Assembly: GCF_024436435.1 (NCBI RefSeq)
Contig: NZ_JAFMZP010000007.1
Span: 62,001-126,000 of the forward strand
Origin: Desertivirga xinjiangensis
GTDB lineage: Bacteria > Bacteroidota > Bacteroidia > Sphingobacteriales > Sphingobacteriaceae
Reading direction: 5' to 3'
DNA length: 64,000 nt
A program made the position numbers and the translations under genes. The number at the start of each line of letters is the position of its first letter. Position 1 is the stretch's first letter. The notes under the pieces are model-generated. The model did not search any database. It was not told the DNA's origin and was given only the letters and a program-made list of their open reading frames with translations. Positions 15,348-23,835 of the stretch are shown here, in pieces.

Positions 15348-15703
15348 ATGAAAAATTTGTCTTTAAATAACGAATCATTACAGCTTAATAACGGCGAATC
15401 ATATCTGATCATCGATGCACTTTATTTAGACGAATTGAAAGACAAAAAAGTACCGTTGTCTTTCAATGATACTATTAGTTGGATTCGAGAAAGTTTTCCA
15501 TATAATGATACACCATTTGCAATTTATAAGGCCAAAAGTGATCTCTTTTCTAATGAGCAAATAAGAAAAGTAAACTAGTTAAATCTGAGATTGAAGATAT
15601 TAATTCTCAATATTGGGAAACCCTCGTTTCTAAATGTAATGAAGGGACTTTGGGTTTAATAACGATTTCAGGAAGTGGGATATATCAAATAGTAACCCTG
15701 TAA
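15348..15703 (+). pseudogene. Candidate immunity gene of cassette 4, frameshifted
   Basis: The first 76 codons (from MKNLSLNNESLQLNNGESYL) end at a TAG in 15576-15578. The other frame continues without gap in matching style: KLVKSEIEDINSQYWETLVS, then KCNEGTLGLITISGSGIYQI and VTL before TAA at 15701-15703. One base change near 15565-15575 (AAAAG) joins them to a protein of about 118 residues. It lies nine bases after the toxin tip and before a cassette terminator, the place of an immunity gene. I recognise no family. Confidence 0.55.
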
Positions 15704-15741
15704 GCTGGTTTGAGCCTGCGGCTCGGATCAATTATAAAGTC

Positions 15742-15775
15742 AAAACGGCTGGTTCTTTTTGAGCCAGGCGTTTTT
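15742..15775 (+). terminator. Terminator closing tip cassette 4 (TGGTTCT..GAGCCA family, copy 3)
   Basis: AAAACGGCTGG faces CCAGGCGTTTTT with one mismatch. The inner CTGGTTC/GAGCCAG is as in the terminators of cassettes 1 and 2. Five T follow. Confidence 0.7.
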
Positions 15776-15950
15776 GTATTGTTGGTCGCTTACTTTAAAT
15801 AGCTTTGCTGGTTTTATGTTAGTTAAAAAGCCGAATCTATTTTGGTTGACAAAATACCAGTAGAAAAGGAAAAGGCGGAACTTAAGAGATAAATAAACTG
15901 ATCATATCTGGGGTGTCAATAGTATTGAAAATGCATTGTTTTAAATTTAA

Positions 15951-16091
15951 TTAAAGTATGAGGACTATGACAATAGCTTGGCTTTTAAGTTCAAAGGAAA
16001 TGACACGCTCATTCTAAACGGGATGTATAGAGAGCAAGTTTTTAGTCGAAGAAAGAAATTTATACTGGTGGTAGGGCCTCCTTACAACTAG
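15951..16091 (+). pseudogene. Orphan C-terminal coding remnant
   Basis: An open frame without start reads YEDYDNSLAFKFKGNDTLIL, then NGMYREQVFSRRKKFILVVG. The pattern FKFKGNDTLILNG resembles the end of another remnant at about 23.3 kb (YKLKGDTLVLSG), so both may come from related small proteins, perhaps lost immunity genes. The rest of 15776-16317 shows nothing I can name. Confidence 0.35.
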
Positions 16092-16317
16092 CATTGAAGT
16101 AAAATGCCTGGACGCCTAGGACAGATTCGAGGTTAATAGTTGAAGAGAAAGTAGTGGCACTACTCCTAGTTATAAGATCAATCAATGTAGAAAAGTTTTT
16201 TTCTTTTTAATATGGCTTTAATATCTGACGTTTAATTTTAATTGCTAAAGATAAGGGGCAATTTCACTATTATCTATCGGTTAATGCTTGTTTTTCAAAG
16301 AAGTTACAGGTAATGTT

Positions 16318-16652
16318 ATGAACGTAAAATATTTTAAAAATCTTATTGGAATAACTTTTTTTTTATTATCAACTCTAATACTTAACGGACAAACTAAAAG
16401 TATTTTGCCAGTGTCTCCTGAAGCTGCAGCTTTAGCTAAGATGGTGGAATATCCAGTCGATTTAAACACTGGAATTCCAAACATTCAGGTTCCTATTTAC
16501 GACATAAATATAGGAGGGATGTCTTTGCCTGTTAAGCTTACCTATCACAGTGGAGGATTTAAAATTAACGAGCAAGCTACACGAGCTGGACTGGGTTGGT
16601 CGCTTTCATCTGATTTACAGATCAGTCGAACTATTAATGGCATTGATGATTT
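16318..16652 (+). pseudogene. RHS-like/YD-repeat secreted protein, 5' part (cut by IS66 insertion)
   Basis: The segment starts MNVKYFKNLIGITFFLLSTL with a cleavable signal peptide ending LILNGQ. It continues VSPEAAALAKMVEYPVDLNT, GIPNIQVPIYDINIGGMSLP, VKLTYHSGGFKINEQATRAG and LGWSLSSDLQISRTINGIDD, the standard N-terminus of Bacteroidota RHS-like proteins. At GATGATTT the reading passes into the insertion element. Removing the element and one copy of the 8-bp duplication joins SRTINGIDDF to NVSKSGYISN in frame with the part at 18936-22395. The ATG at 16318 is chosen because it directly precedes the signal peptide. Confidence 0.8.
16645..16652. repeat. Target-site duplication of the IS66 element, left copy
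   Basis: GATGATTT is repeated exactly at 18928-18935. Eight bases is the standard duplication length of the IS66 family. Confidence 0.85.
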
Positions 16653-16789
16653 GTATCCGCCCGATCAACTACATGTTTTCTTTCTGAATTAAGTTTTTAT
16701 AGTTCTGAGGGAACAGCTGCCGGATGTCCTTATGGTTAATGGTCATGATATTCTGCAACGCATACTTTAACCATTGGAAAGGATTAACA

Positions 16790-18199
16790 TCATGTTTTTT
16801 GCAAATGGCAAAAGAAGGAGAAGATCATCCCAGCGCGGGCGGCAGCATCATGAGTTCCGGCAAACAGGTAATTTTTCCGTCCCAGAGCAATTGGGCGAAT
16901 AGCATTTTCAATGGCATTATTATCAATATGTAGGTGTCCATCTTGTAAGTAGGCGCTTAGTTTATCCCAGCGCTCCATAGCATACCGCATTGCTTTGCCG
17001 ATCTGGCTTTTGGGCAAAGTTTTTTTAACTTCAGCAAAGATCCATTTTCCCAGTTCGTTGATAACCGACAGTGATTCATTCAGCCGTAATTCCTTAATCT
17101 GAGTTGGGTTCAACAGCTCCTCTTTTGCCTTCCGTTCTACGGCATAGAGTTGTTGTATCAAGGCTAATACTCTGCCGGCCCTTAGCTTATCGTTATCCAA
17201 AGCCCGTTCAAATTCTCTTCGGGCATGTGCCCAACAGGCAACAGGGGTTACTTCCGGCCGCTGACCAATTTTGGCATATACGGCATAACCGTCGCTTTGA
17301 AGATAACCTCGAAAACCGGTCAGCATTTCTTTGGTGGCTACAGCACCGCGTGTAGGCTGATAGTCCATCAATACCAGTCCATCTAAAGGGCTGTGATAAA
17401 CCCAATAGAAACCCATGTGACAAGCACCTTTCTTATCACTTTCCAGGACTTTTATACTGGTTTCATCAACCTGTAAATAGCCTTTGGCTTTAATATCAAA
17501 CCTGAGTTGCTGAAACAAGGGGTCCAGCCGCTGGAGGCCCTGTTTGACCCAGCCTTCCAGAGTGGAGGAGGCAATGGGTATGTTTTCTCTGGCGAATCGC
17601 TGCTTTTGCCGGTACAGCGGCAGGTGATCCATGTACTTATCGGTCAGGATCATTGCCAGTAATCCAGCTCCCGGGATTCCTTTGTCGATCACCCGTTCCG
17701 GCAGTTCCCCGGTTTTTACACCCTCTCCGTTTTTGGCTGCGTACTTATAGCGGATATAACGGCGAATAAAGAAACGGATAGGCTCACAATCCAATTCTTC
17801 AGTTATATCCTTTCCAATGCATACCATGTCCGATAAATCTCCTTCCGGATGGATCTTGATTTCTACTACCGGAAGATGAGCTGGAAGAGCCATACGGCCT
17901 CTATGGGCTGATTGTTTTTTACGGGTATAGGTAATCTGTTCCTTTACTTCCTCTTCCTGTCTGGCCACTTCTTCTGCCGGAACTTCAAAAGGAAGCACTC
18001 CCTGATCGGGGTTGCCTTCGAAGCGTTCCCGCTTCTGACCGAACTGCATCCGCTTAAGAAGTTCTACCTGGTATTTCAGATGTCTGTTTTCGTCCTGAAG
18101 GGTAGAATTGATTTTTTGATGAGTTTCTATGGCGGCATCTTTCTTCCTCAAAAGAGCGATTAAGTCCTCTTTTGAGAGGTGTTCCAGTGCCATATCCAT
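16790..18199 (-). CDS. tnpC: IS66 transposase TnpC (DDE), C-terminus frameshifted
   Basis: The 469 residues show an N-terminal coiled coil (LSKEDLIALLRKKDAAIETH..LKRMQFGQKRERFE), a segment typical of IS66 OrfC, and a DDE catalytic core: VDET for the first Asp, LQSDGYAVY for the second, and NNAIENAIRPIALGRKN for Glu. The frame stops after SFFCHLQKT, short of the usual end. Reading the A6 run (T6 at 16795-16800 on the plus strand) as A5 continues KHDVNPFQWLKYALQNIMTI, then NHKDIRQLFPQNYKNL to a stop at 16669, the normal family ending. The catalytic residues lie before the shift, so partial activity is conceivable. Confidence 0.92.
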   Translation of the reverse strand: MDMALEHLSKEDLIALLRKKDAAIETHQKINSTLQDENRHLKYQVELLKRMQFGQKRERFEGNPDQGVLPFEVPAEEVARQEEEVKEQITYTRKKQSAHRGRMALPAHLPVVEIKIHPEGDLSDMVCIGKDITEELDCEPIRFFIRRYIRYKYAAKNGEGVKTGELPERVIDKGIPGAGLLAMILTDKYMDHLPLYRQKQRFARENIPIASSTLEGWVKQGLQRLDPLFQQLRFDIKAKGYLQVDETSIKVLESDKKGACHMGFYWVYHSPLDGLVLMDYQPTRGAVATKEMLTGFRGYLQSDGYAVYAKIGQRPEVTPVACWAHARREFERALDNDKLRAGRVLALIQQLYAVERKAKEELLNPTQIKELRLNESLSVINELGKWIFAEVKKTLPKSQIGKAMRYAMERWDKLSAYLQDGHLHIDNNAIENAIRPIALGRKNYLFAGTHDAAARAGMIFSFFCHLQKT

Positions 18200-18251
18200 G
18201 GCCTGAAATTACTCAAAAAACTGCGTTCAGGCAAGAAAAAAGGCATCTTTT

Positions 18252-18581
18252 TTATGTCTGATAGCGGCGAAGCTGCCGACTTTTCTGTACTTGTATCCCT
18301 TCGATCATAAGTACCAGATCTGCCCAGGTCAATTGCCCTTTTGAAGAGACCGGAAAGGTACCTTGCTCCAGGCGCTTGTAGTAAAGAACAAACCCTCCGT
18401 GCTCCCAATGAAGCAGTTTGATATGGGTCCGCTGCCGGTTCAAAAAGACAAATACTTCGCCGCTGGTGGCATCCCGCTTAAGCTCCGAGGCTACCAGGCC
18501 ACATAATCCCTCAAAGCTTTTTCTCATGTCGCAATGCCCCTGGTAGAGGAAGTACTGATGAGAAGAGTTTAGGCTGAACAT
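18252..18581 (-). CDS. tnpB: IS66 accessory protein TnpB (Orf2)
   Basis: The 109 residues match IS66 Orf2: YFLYQGHCDMRKSFEGLCGL, VFVFLNRQRTHIKLLHWEHG, GFVLYYKRLEQGTF, and an end near LTWADLVLMIEGI. The protein is required with TnpA and TnpC for transposition of IS66 elements; its exact role is not known. Its start overlaps the tnpA stop by one base, and it is followed by tnpC after a 52-base gap. Confidence 0.92.
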   Translation of the reverse strand: MFSLNSSHQYFLYQGHCDMRKSFEGLCGLVASELKRDATSGEVFVFLNRQRTHIKLLHWEHGGFVLYYKRLEQGTFPVSSKGQLTWADLVLMIEGIQVQKSRQLRRYQT

Positions 18582-18859
18582 CAGCAGAGGTTGATCAATT
18601 GGGAAATCGTTTTTAGGTCTGTTGAAGCTACTTTCAGCCGAACGCCATTGGGGTAGATAATTTCAATGGATGAGCTACTCTCTGGTTTGACCGTTGGACT
18701 TAAAGACACAAAACCTTTCCGGTTGCTTTGATTTATCCGGGTGATCCAATAGCTGAAGGTGCTCAGGCTGAAATCCTGTTGCTCACAGAACTCTTTCTTC
18801 TTTAATCCGCTTTCCCGCCAACGTTTGACAGCGGCTTCCATTTCTTCTCTTTGTTTCAT
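18581..18859 (-). CDS. tnpA: IS66 accessory protein TnpA (Orf1), HTH
   Basis: A 92-residue protein has an N-terminal helix-turn-helix (REEMEAAVKRWRESGLKKKE followed by FCEQQDFSLSTFSYW) and a C-terminal beta part with IEIIYPNGVRLKV, as in IS66 OrfA proteins. It is the first gene of the element, starting about 70 bases inside the right end. TnpA probably contributes DNA binding. Confidence 0.9.
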   Translation of the reverse strand: MKQREEMEAAVKRWRESGLKKKEFCEQQDFSLSTFSYWITRINQSNRKGFVSLSPTVKPESSSSIEIIYPNGVRLKVASTDLKTISQLINLC

Positions 18860-18927
18860 TGCTTTATTTTCAACAAAGAAAGCTGGATGGTTTATTTAGA
18901 ACAATATGGGTTTGGTCGGCCGCTTAC

Positions 18928-18935
18928 GATGATTT
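18928..18935. repeat. Target-site duplication of the IS66 element, right copy
   Basis: GATGATTT is identical to 16645-16652. Confidence 0.85.
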
Positions 18936-21900
18936 TAATGTATCAAAGAGCGGTTATATAAGTAATAACATGATCACTGACTTTGTTCCTGGGCAATGGT
19001 GGGATTCTTATCCAACCACTGGCAAGCATGCTTATTATTTGAGTAATGGAATGGCTGACGGGCAACCGGATAAATTCACATATAAGTTGTTGAATAAGTC
19101 AGGCACGTTTTACTTCATGAAAAACTCCAACGGAATAGGGTATAAAATTGTTCCGGTGCCATATGATAATATAGCTATTACTTTCGACGGAGGTTCGTTT
19201 GAAATTACTGATTCTGACGGCACCAAATATCAATTCGGAGGACCTATGGGTGGACACTTCGAGCAGTTAAGAGCTAATGGAATGGAAACCTCCGGTTCGA
19301 TAGATGCCATGGGAACTTGTGTTAACTGCCAGGTCACGACTTGGAAATGCAAAAAAATAATCAATTCTACAGGGACAGACGAAATAATTTTTAGCTATTC
19401 GCCTAAGACGGTGACGACTTATCGGCTTTACCAGGATCAAGTGGAATATTATTCTAACAATAGCCCTTGTGGTTTGAATAATTATGTTCGATCAGATCAA
19501 GACCCGGCTAAGCTGGCAGGCAGCTATCAAAACTTAATCAGCTTAGTCCCCTTCCACGAAATCTCTAGTCCCAAATACATGGTACTCATGGGTAACAAAA
19601 TACCATACTTTCACGTACCTTATGTTGACGGAGGCACTGTGGTAGATAAGATATACCCAATGACAGGGGTAAATAATAGCACGCAGCTAAACGTCGCCGG
19701 ACTTTCATTGTCTGAAATTACTTTTCGGGGAGGTAAGGTGCAATTTTCGGGGGCCGATGAGCTTAGCGCAGTTCAAGTTTTTGATTATGAAGGCAGAGAG
19801 GTTAAAAAAGTTAGTTTTTACTACTCTTTCGCAAATGCGCTCTACGCAACTGAATCTAAACATTACAATGGTACAGATTTTCAGGGGACGCGCTACTTAG
19901 ATTCGATTCATATCGGAAACGGGGATGATACTTATGATCGTTACGCAATGTTCTATACAAATAAATTTTGCTTTGGTAATCATCTGAAGGGACACGACGC
20001 CTGGGGGTATTCAAATCCAAGTACAATCGAAATTGCCCAAGCAAATGCTTTTAATGGTAGTGTACTCTCCTTACCTACAGGTACTATCATTGAACCCAGG
20101 TACTATTTTGATTTAAGTTGGGGATGCAGCAACTATATAGAGAATGTGCCTATAACAATCGGCGGTGATAATTGGGCGGAAACGTCTAGTGAAGATCATA
20201 TGAGACGAGGTCTTTTGAAGCGATTGATCTTTCCGACAGGAGGATATAGCGATTTTGACTTCGAAGCAAATAAATACGAAGAGATTTTCAGTGATGGGGT
20301 CATCCAGCAGAGACTTCCCCAAGTAAGCGGCGGACTTCGAATCAGGAGTATAACCACTTATGACACAAATGGCGGTGTACCTGTGAGCCAGAAATATTAT
20401 CGTTATGGCGAGTTGGAACAAGGAACGGGAGTTCTAGTTAACAAACCTCAGTTGTCGCCGTTTAGTACCACTCCGGGTGGTGGAAACTATTATTTTGGTG
20501 CAGTAAGTTATGAACAGGAATTGAATTATTTAGCGGGTGATGCTGCTTGTACCAACCCGAGCTGCCTGAACACCCTTGCTGTCGAGAAGAAAACAACCTA
20601 TCAATCAGCATCAGCGCTTGATTATACGTACAGCAACGGTTCTCCGATCTATTATAATAAGATAAGTGAATACAAGCAGGATTTGGGAGAATCCTCTGGT
20701 AAAATTGTTTATGAATATTATCCTCCAAACACCTTCCATGATTTTACTAGTGCTCCCTTGTTCCCGGAGAACAGGATACCTGAAACGAATATTCCGTTCC
20801 TGAAAACGAGTGGTCTTCTAGGTGCTCAGAAGTCAATAACTTTTTATAAACCACTTCCTGGATCGAAATTCACTCCTACCCACAAAAAGGAGTTTGAATA
20901 TTTGCGGCATTTAAATCCTGAACAGATATATGTTGCAGCTGCGTTTCAGAAAGTCATTTACAACGTTGTAGAAGGCTCTTATTCTGGGGAGTACATGGAT
21001 TTTTACTCGGGGCATCCAAGTAACAACTTTACTACTTATGTTTATGGGATTGCTTCAGGAAAGCTCTTGTTAGAGAAGGAAACAGAGACTCGTTTCGAAA
21101 GTTCTGGAAATCTTATCAATATTACAACTTACGAATACAACAGACTTCCCTATTTGCAGGTTTCGGCAATAAATAAAAAGAATAGCAAAGGGCAGGTAAT
21201 TAGACACGCATTTAAGTATCCCTATGACTATCCTGGATCAATCGTTTACGATGATATGGTTACTTGGAACCGAATCAACTTGCCAATAGAAGAAATTCAA
21301 ACTAATGAAACGCTTGGTAAAGAAATATCACGAAAAAAAACCAACTATGACCAGCAGTCAGCTGGTTTCGGATTTCAGGCTCCAGCTTCTGTACAGAGTT
21401 CAATTGCTGGTAATTTGTTAAAAACGGATATTACTTTTAACAAGTATGATCAATATGGAAATGTATTGCAACTGATAACTGCTGATAATATTTCTGTTTC
21501 ATACATATGGGGCTACAAAAGCCTTTACCCTGTTGCTGAGCTTAAAGGAGTAGACTATAATTCTATACCGGTTTCCTATCTCTCCAATGCGCAGATCAAT
21601 AATCCCGTCAGTGATAATTCTCTGCGGGAATTGCTTGAAGAACTTAGAGATAGTTTTATAGGAGGCCAGTTAATAAGTACGTGCACGTATAAACCGTTGA
21701 TAGGAATCACGAGTCAAACAGCGCCAAATGGCCTTAAAATTTTTTATGAGTACGATCCTGTTGGTAAATTAGTAAGAAAACTAGACCATAATCAGAATAT
21801 AATTAAAAGCTTTGAGTATAAAACGCTGGGGCCATCTGTGAAAAGTATTAATAAGGGATTTTATACAAACGTGCCTACGATGAGAACCCGTAGCTTTCAG

Positions 21901-22395
21901 TGCTCTCCAGGAGTGCATCAAGTTTACAACTATGTGGTTAGGGGTGGCAAATATTCAGCTGACAATGTTGCTTTTGCTAGTTCCCAGGCCGAACACGAAG
22001 CCGAAAGTAATAATACTATTCCCGTGCTTCCCGCCTGTCCCTCCACTTCGGGAAATGCTCTGATTAAATTAGCTGGAATCTATACCCACGAAATTAGCGA
22101 GCCTAGGAAGGTGGAAATAGACTTTTTGCAGGAGGGATCTGTGGTTGCTACCCAAAAGGTGCAATATAATTATGTTTATGAAGGCCCGCTTGATTACTCG
22201 AGTATTTATCTCCCGGCGGGAACTTACCAAATTAGTATCAGGCCTAATCCAGATATCAATTATACAAACGGCTTTTTAAGATATTTGTTCCGCTCGTTGA
22301 ATGACCAGACTGACTTTAATTTCGAGTCGGGACAGACTATCATAATAGAGCCTGATAAACAATACGAAATTGAAGTAAATAATTTGATGTTATAA
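18936..22395 (+). pseudogene. RHS-like/YD-repeat secreted protein, 3' part with DUF5977-like C-terminus
   Basis: About 1150 residues continue the interrupted gene and are fully open. The middle carries YD-like beta repeats, for example FEITDSDGTKYQFGG, EYYPPNTFHDF, YNRLPYLQVSA, DQYGNVLQLITADNISVSYI and WGYKSLYPVAEL, then NGLKIFYEYDPVGKLVRKLD. Unlike the tip cassettes it has no RHS core signature. It ends in a Cys-bounded segment, FQCSPGVHQVYNYVVRGGKY..ASSQAEHEAESN..LPAC, resembling DUF5977, plus a beta-sandwich domain ending in YEIEVNNLML. Without the element the protein would be roughly 1265 residues and secreted. A frame open upstream from 18859 is element sequence, not a true start. Confidence 0.8.
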
Positions 22396-22528
22396 GCTAC
22401 ATTGTTAGCATGAGTTAGCGGTGGAAAACGCCGTGCGATAGCCTTTCATTTAATACCATAAGTGATAGCGACAAAAATAGCTGTGTTGTGAAATAACGAC
22501 TATTATCACAAATCTCAAAAGGAAAAAT

Positions 22529-22798
22529 ATGAGTATTCTTTTTATCCTATACCTGACCTTGTCGGTCACCACAGCGACTTATGCCCAGTAAAGTCAGGAC
22601 AGTATCCGGCGGGCGATGCCCAGGCTAAGCGAGAAAGAGCAGGAGCTTCGTCAGCAGCACTATTACCGTCGGACGCTGAAGGTCGATTCGGTGAAAGCGG
22701 TACAGATAGGCAAGATTCAACAGGCTTAGAAGACAGCGATCCGTGCGGTGAAGACAGTTCAAAGTCTGAACCTTGAGGCTAAGCAAAGAGTGACTTAA
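22529..22798 (+). pseudogene. Small secreted protein with two in-frame stops
   Basis: After an ATG, a signal peptide MSILFILYLTLSVTTATYAQ ends directly at a TAA (22589-22591). The same frame goes on as a helical, charged sequence: RRAMPRLSEKEQELRQQHYY and RRTLKVDSVKAVQIGKIQQA. It meets a TAG at 22727-22729 and continues to a TAA at 22796-22798. The helix pattern is like small periplasmic Spy/DUF4890-type proteins, but I would not assign it. Both internal stops are one base from sense codons. Confidence 0.5.
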
Positions 22799-23342
22799 GG
22801 CTTGATTCCTGGGGTAATTACTACAACGGAGATGGCGATAACTACAGTAACAATTACAATCAGGCTAGAGATCTTAATAGCGGTAGCCCCTCGAAGAGAA
22901 CCAATTTTCACAATGCTATCAATGTTGGTACTTCCAGCAGTTCAGGAACGTATGGTCACAGTCTTTACACGGGCGATCCTTGCCTTGGGATGGCTACGTG
23001 GGAGGCAGGTCTGGCAATGATATCTATTACCAGTTACGCTGATATCTGCAGCTACCGTTCAGATGTCTCATTCGGCAGTGGTTTTAATACGAATTTACGG
23101 CTATTGGATGCTGGGGGTAATACATCACGGATAACGATGATAGCTATACCAGCAGTTCACCCTGTCCATGTAGCCAGTCGTTTTTAGAGCAAAACCGTCA
23201 GCCACTTTATATTGTCTCGGAGTATCATGACGTTCCTGGAACAATCGTTACTAGCTTTACGGTCAACATGACTTCGGATATAAGTTGAAAGGAGACACTT
23301 TAGTTCTTTCAGGTATTGGAGCTGAAATATTTACTACCGAGT
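22798..23342 (+). pseudogene. Decayed coding sequence, several frameshifts
   Basis: Stretches of protein-like sequence appear in changing frames: DSWGNYYNGDGDNYSNNYNQ, KRTNFHNAINVGTSSSSGTY, later PLYIVSEYHDVPGTIVTSFT, and finally FGYKLKGDTLVLSGIGAEIF ending at a TAA in 23340-23342. The original may have been one or two secreted or immunity-type proteins. No family recognised. It is followed by a terminator. Confidence 0.4.
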
Positions 23343-23370
23343 AAAGTAGTAGTAGTCAAGCCTTAATAAC

Positions 23371-23404
23371 GAAGCTGTCTCATAAGGTCAGCCTCTTTTT
23401 TTTT
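23371..23404 (+). terminator. Terminator after the decayed cargo
   Basis: GAAGCTGTCT..GGTCAGCCTC forms an imperfect hairpin followed by nine T. It resembles the terminator at 5506-5538. Confidence 0.55.
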
Positions 23405-23478
23405 GTATATTTTTTTTCGTAAAAGGCACAGGGACGAAGAAATCACTGCTGTTGCTTCAATGAATATACCCTAATCAG

Positions 23479-23680
23479 AGTTTGCTTATACCTCCCACCC
23501 GGGGAAGAACTGAATCCTGAAAACCATCCTTTTCGTATCATAGCTGAAGTCATTGAGAATCTGGATATAGGCCAATTAATCGTAAGTACAAAGGCGAGGG
23601 CACCTTTAGTTATCATCGACGCCTGTTATTAGAACTGCTAGTAGATGGCTATTTAAGCAAATGTTTATTCAAAAGTAAGC
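23479..23680 (+). pseudogene. IS1182-type transposase N-terminal remnant
   Basis: The sequence LYLPPGEELNPENHPFRIIA followed by EVIENLDIGQLI matches the start of IS1182-family DDE transposases (LxP..LEDLIPENHPVR). After a frameshift it continues KYKGEGTFSYHRRLLLELLV and DGYLSKCLF, the next conserved block. The remainder of the element is gone. I cannot see terminal repeats. Confidence 0.6.
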
Positions 23681-23835
23681 CTTTTTTTTGTTCCCTGAGC
23701 AGAGCGTCGAGCGTCCAAACATGTTTTTCTGTTTAGCGCCTAGGCTATATTGATGGAGGGAGTATACAGCCGCTTGCCTTGTGCTAAGATCCTTTAACCC
23801 TTGCTTGAACCACTGCTATTTTTTACATTGCAAAC

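Larger units (their letters stand above)
16653..18927 (-). mobile_element. IS66-family insertion sequence (2275 bp)
   Basis: The element carries the three-gene IS66 set tnpA-tnpB-tnpC on the minus strand. Its ends, read inward, are GTATCCGCCCGATCAA (left) and GTAAGCGGCCGACCAA (right), matching at 12 of 16 positions and starting with the family's GTA. It is flanked by the 8-bp duplication GATGATTT. It inserted into an RHS-like gene, and the host frame is exactly restored on removal, so the insertion is fairly recent. The tnpC gene has a 3' frameshift, so the copy may no longer move on its own. Confidence 0.93.

Noticed and set aside
3538-16800. All frame breaks in the island being sequencing errors
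   Set aside because: Not excluded for single sites, but the 21.5-kb giant gene and all core genes are intact, and several breaks coincide with genes that are broken in other ways; a read-level check would decide.
22529-22798. Reassigned stop codons (TAA, TAG read as sense) as explanation for in-frame stops
   Set aside because: Core genes in the window use TAA, TAG and TGA as normal ends, so local decay is the simpler reading.
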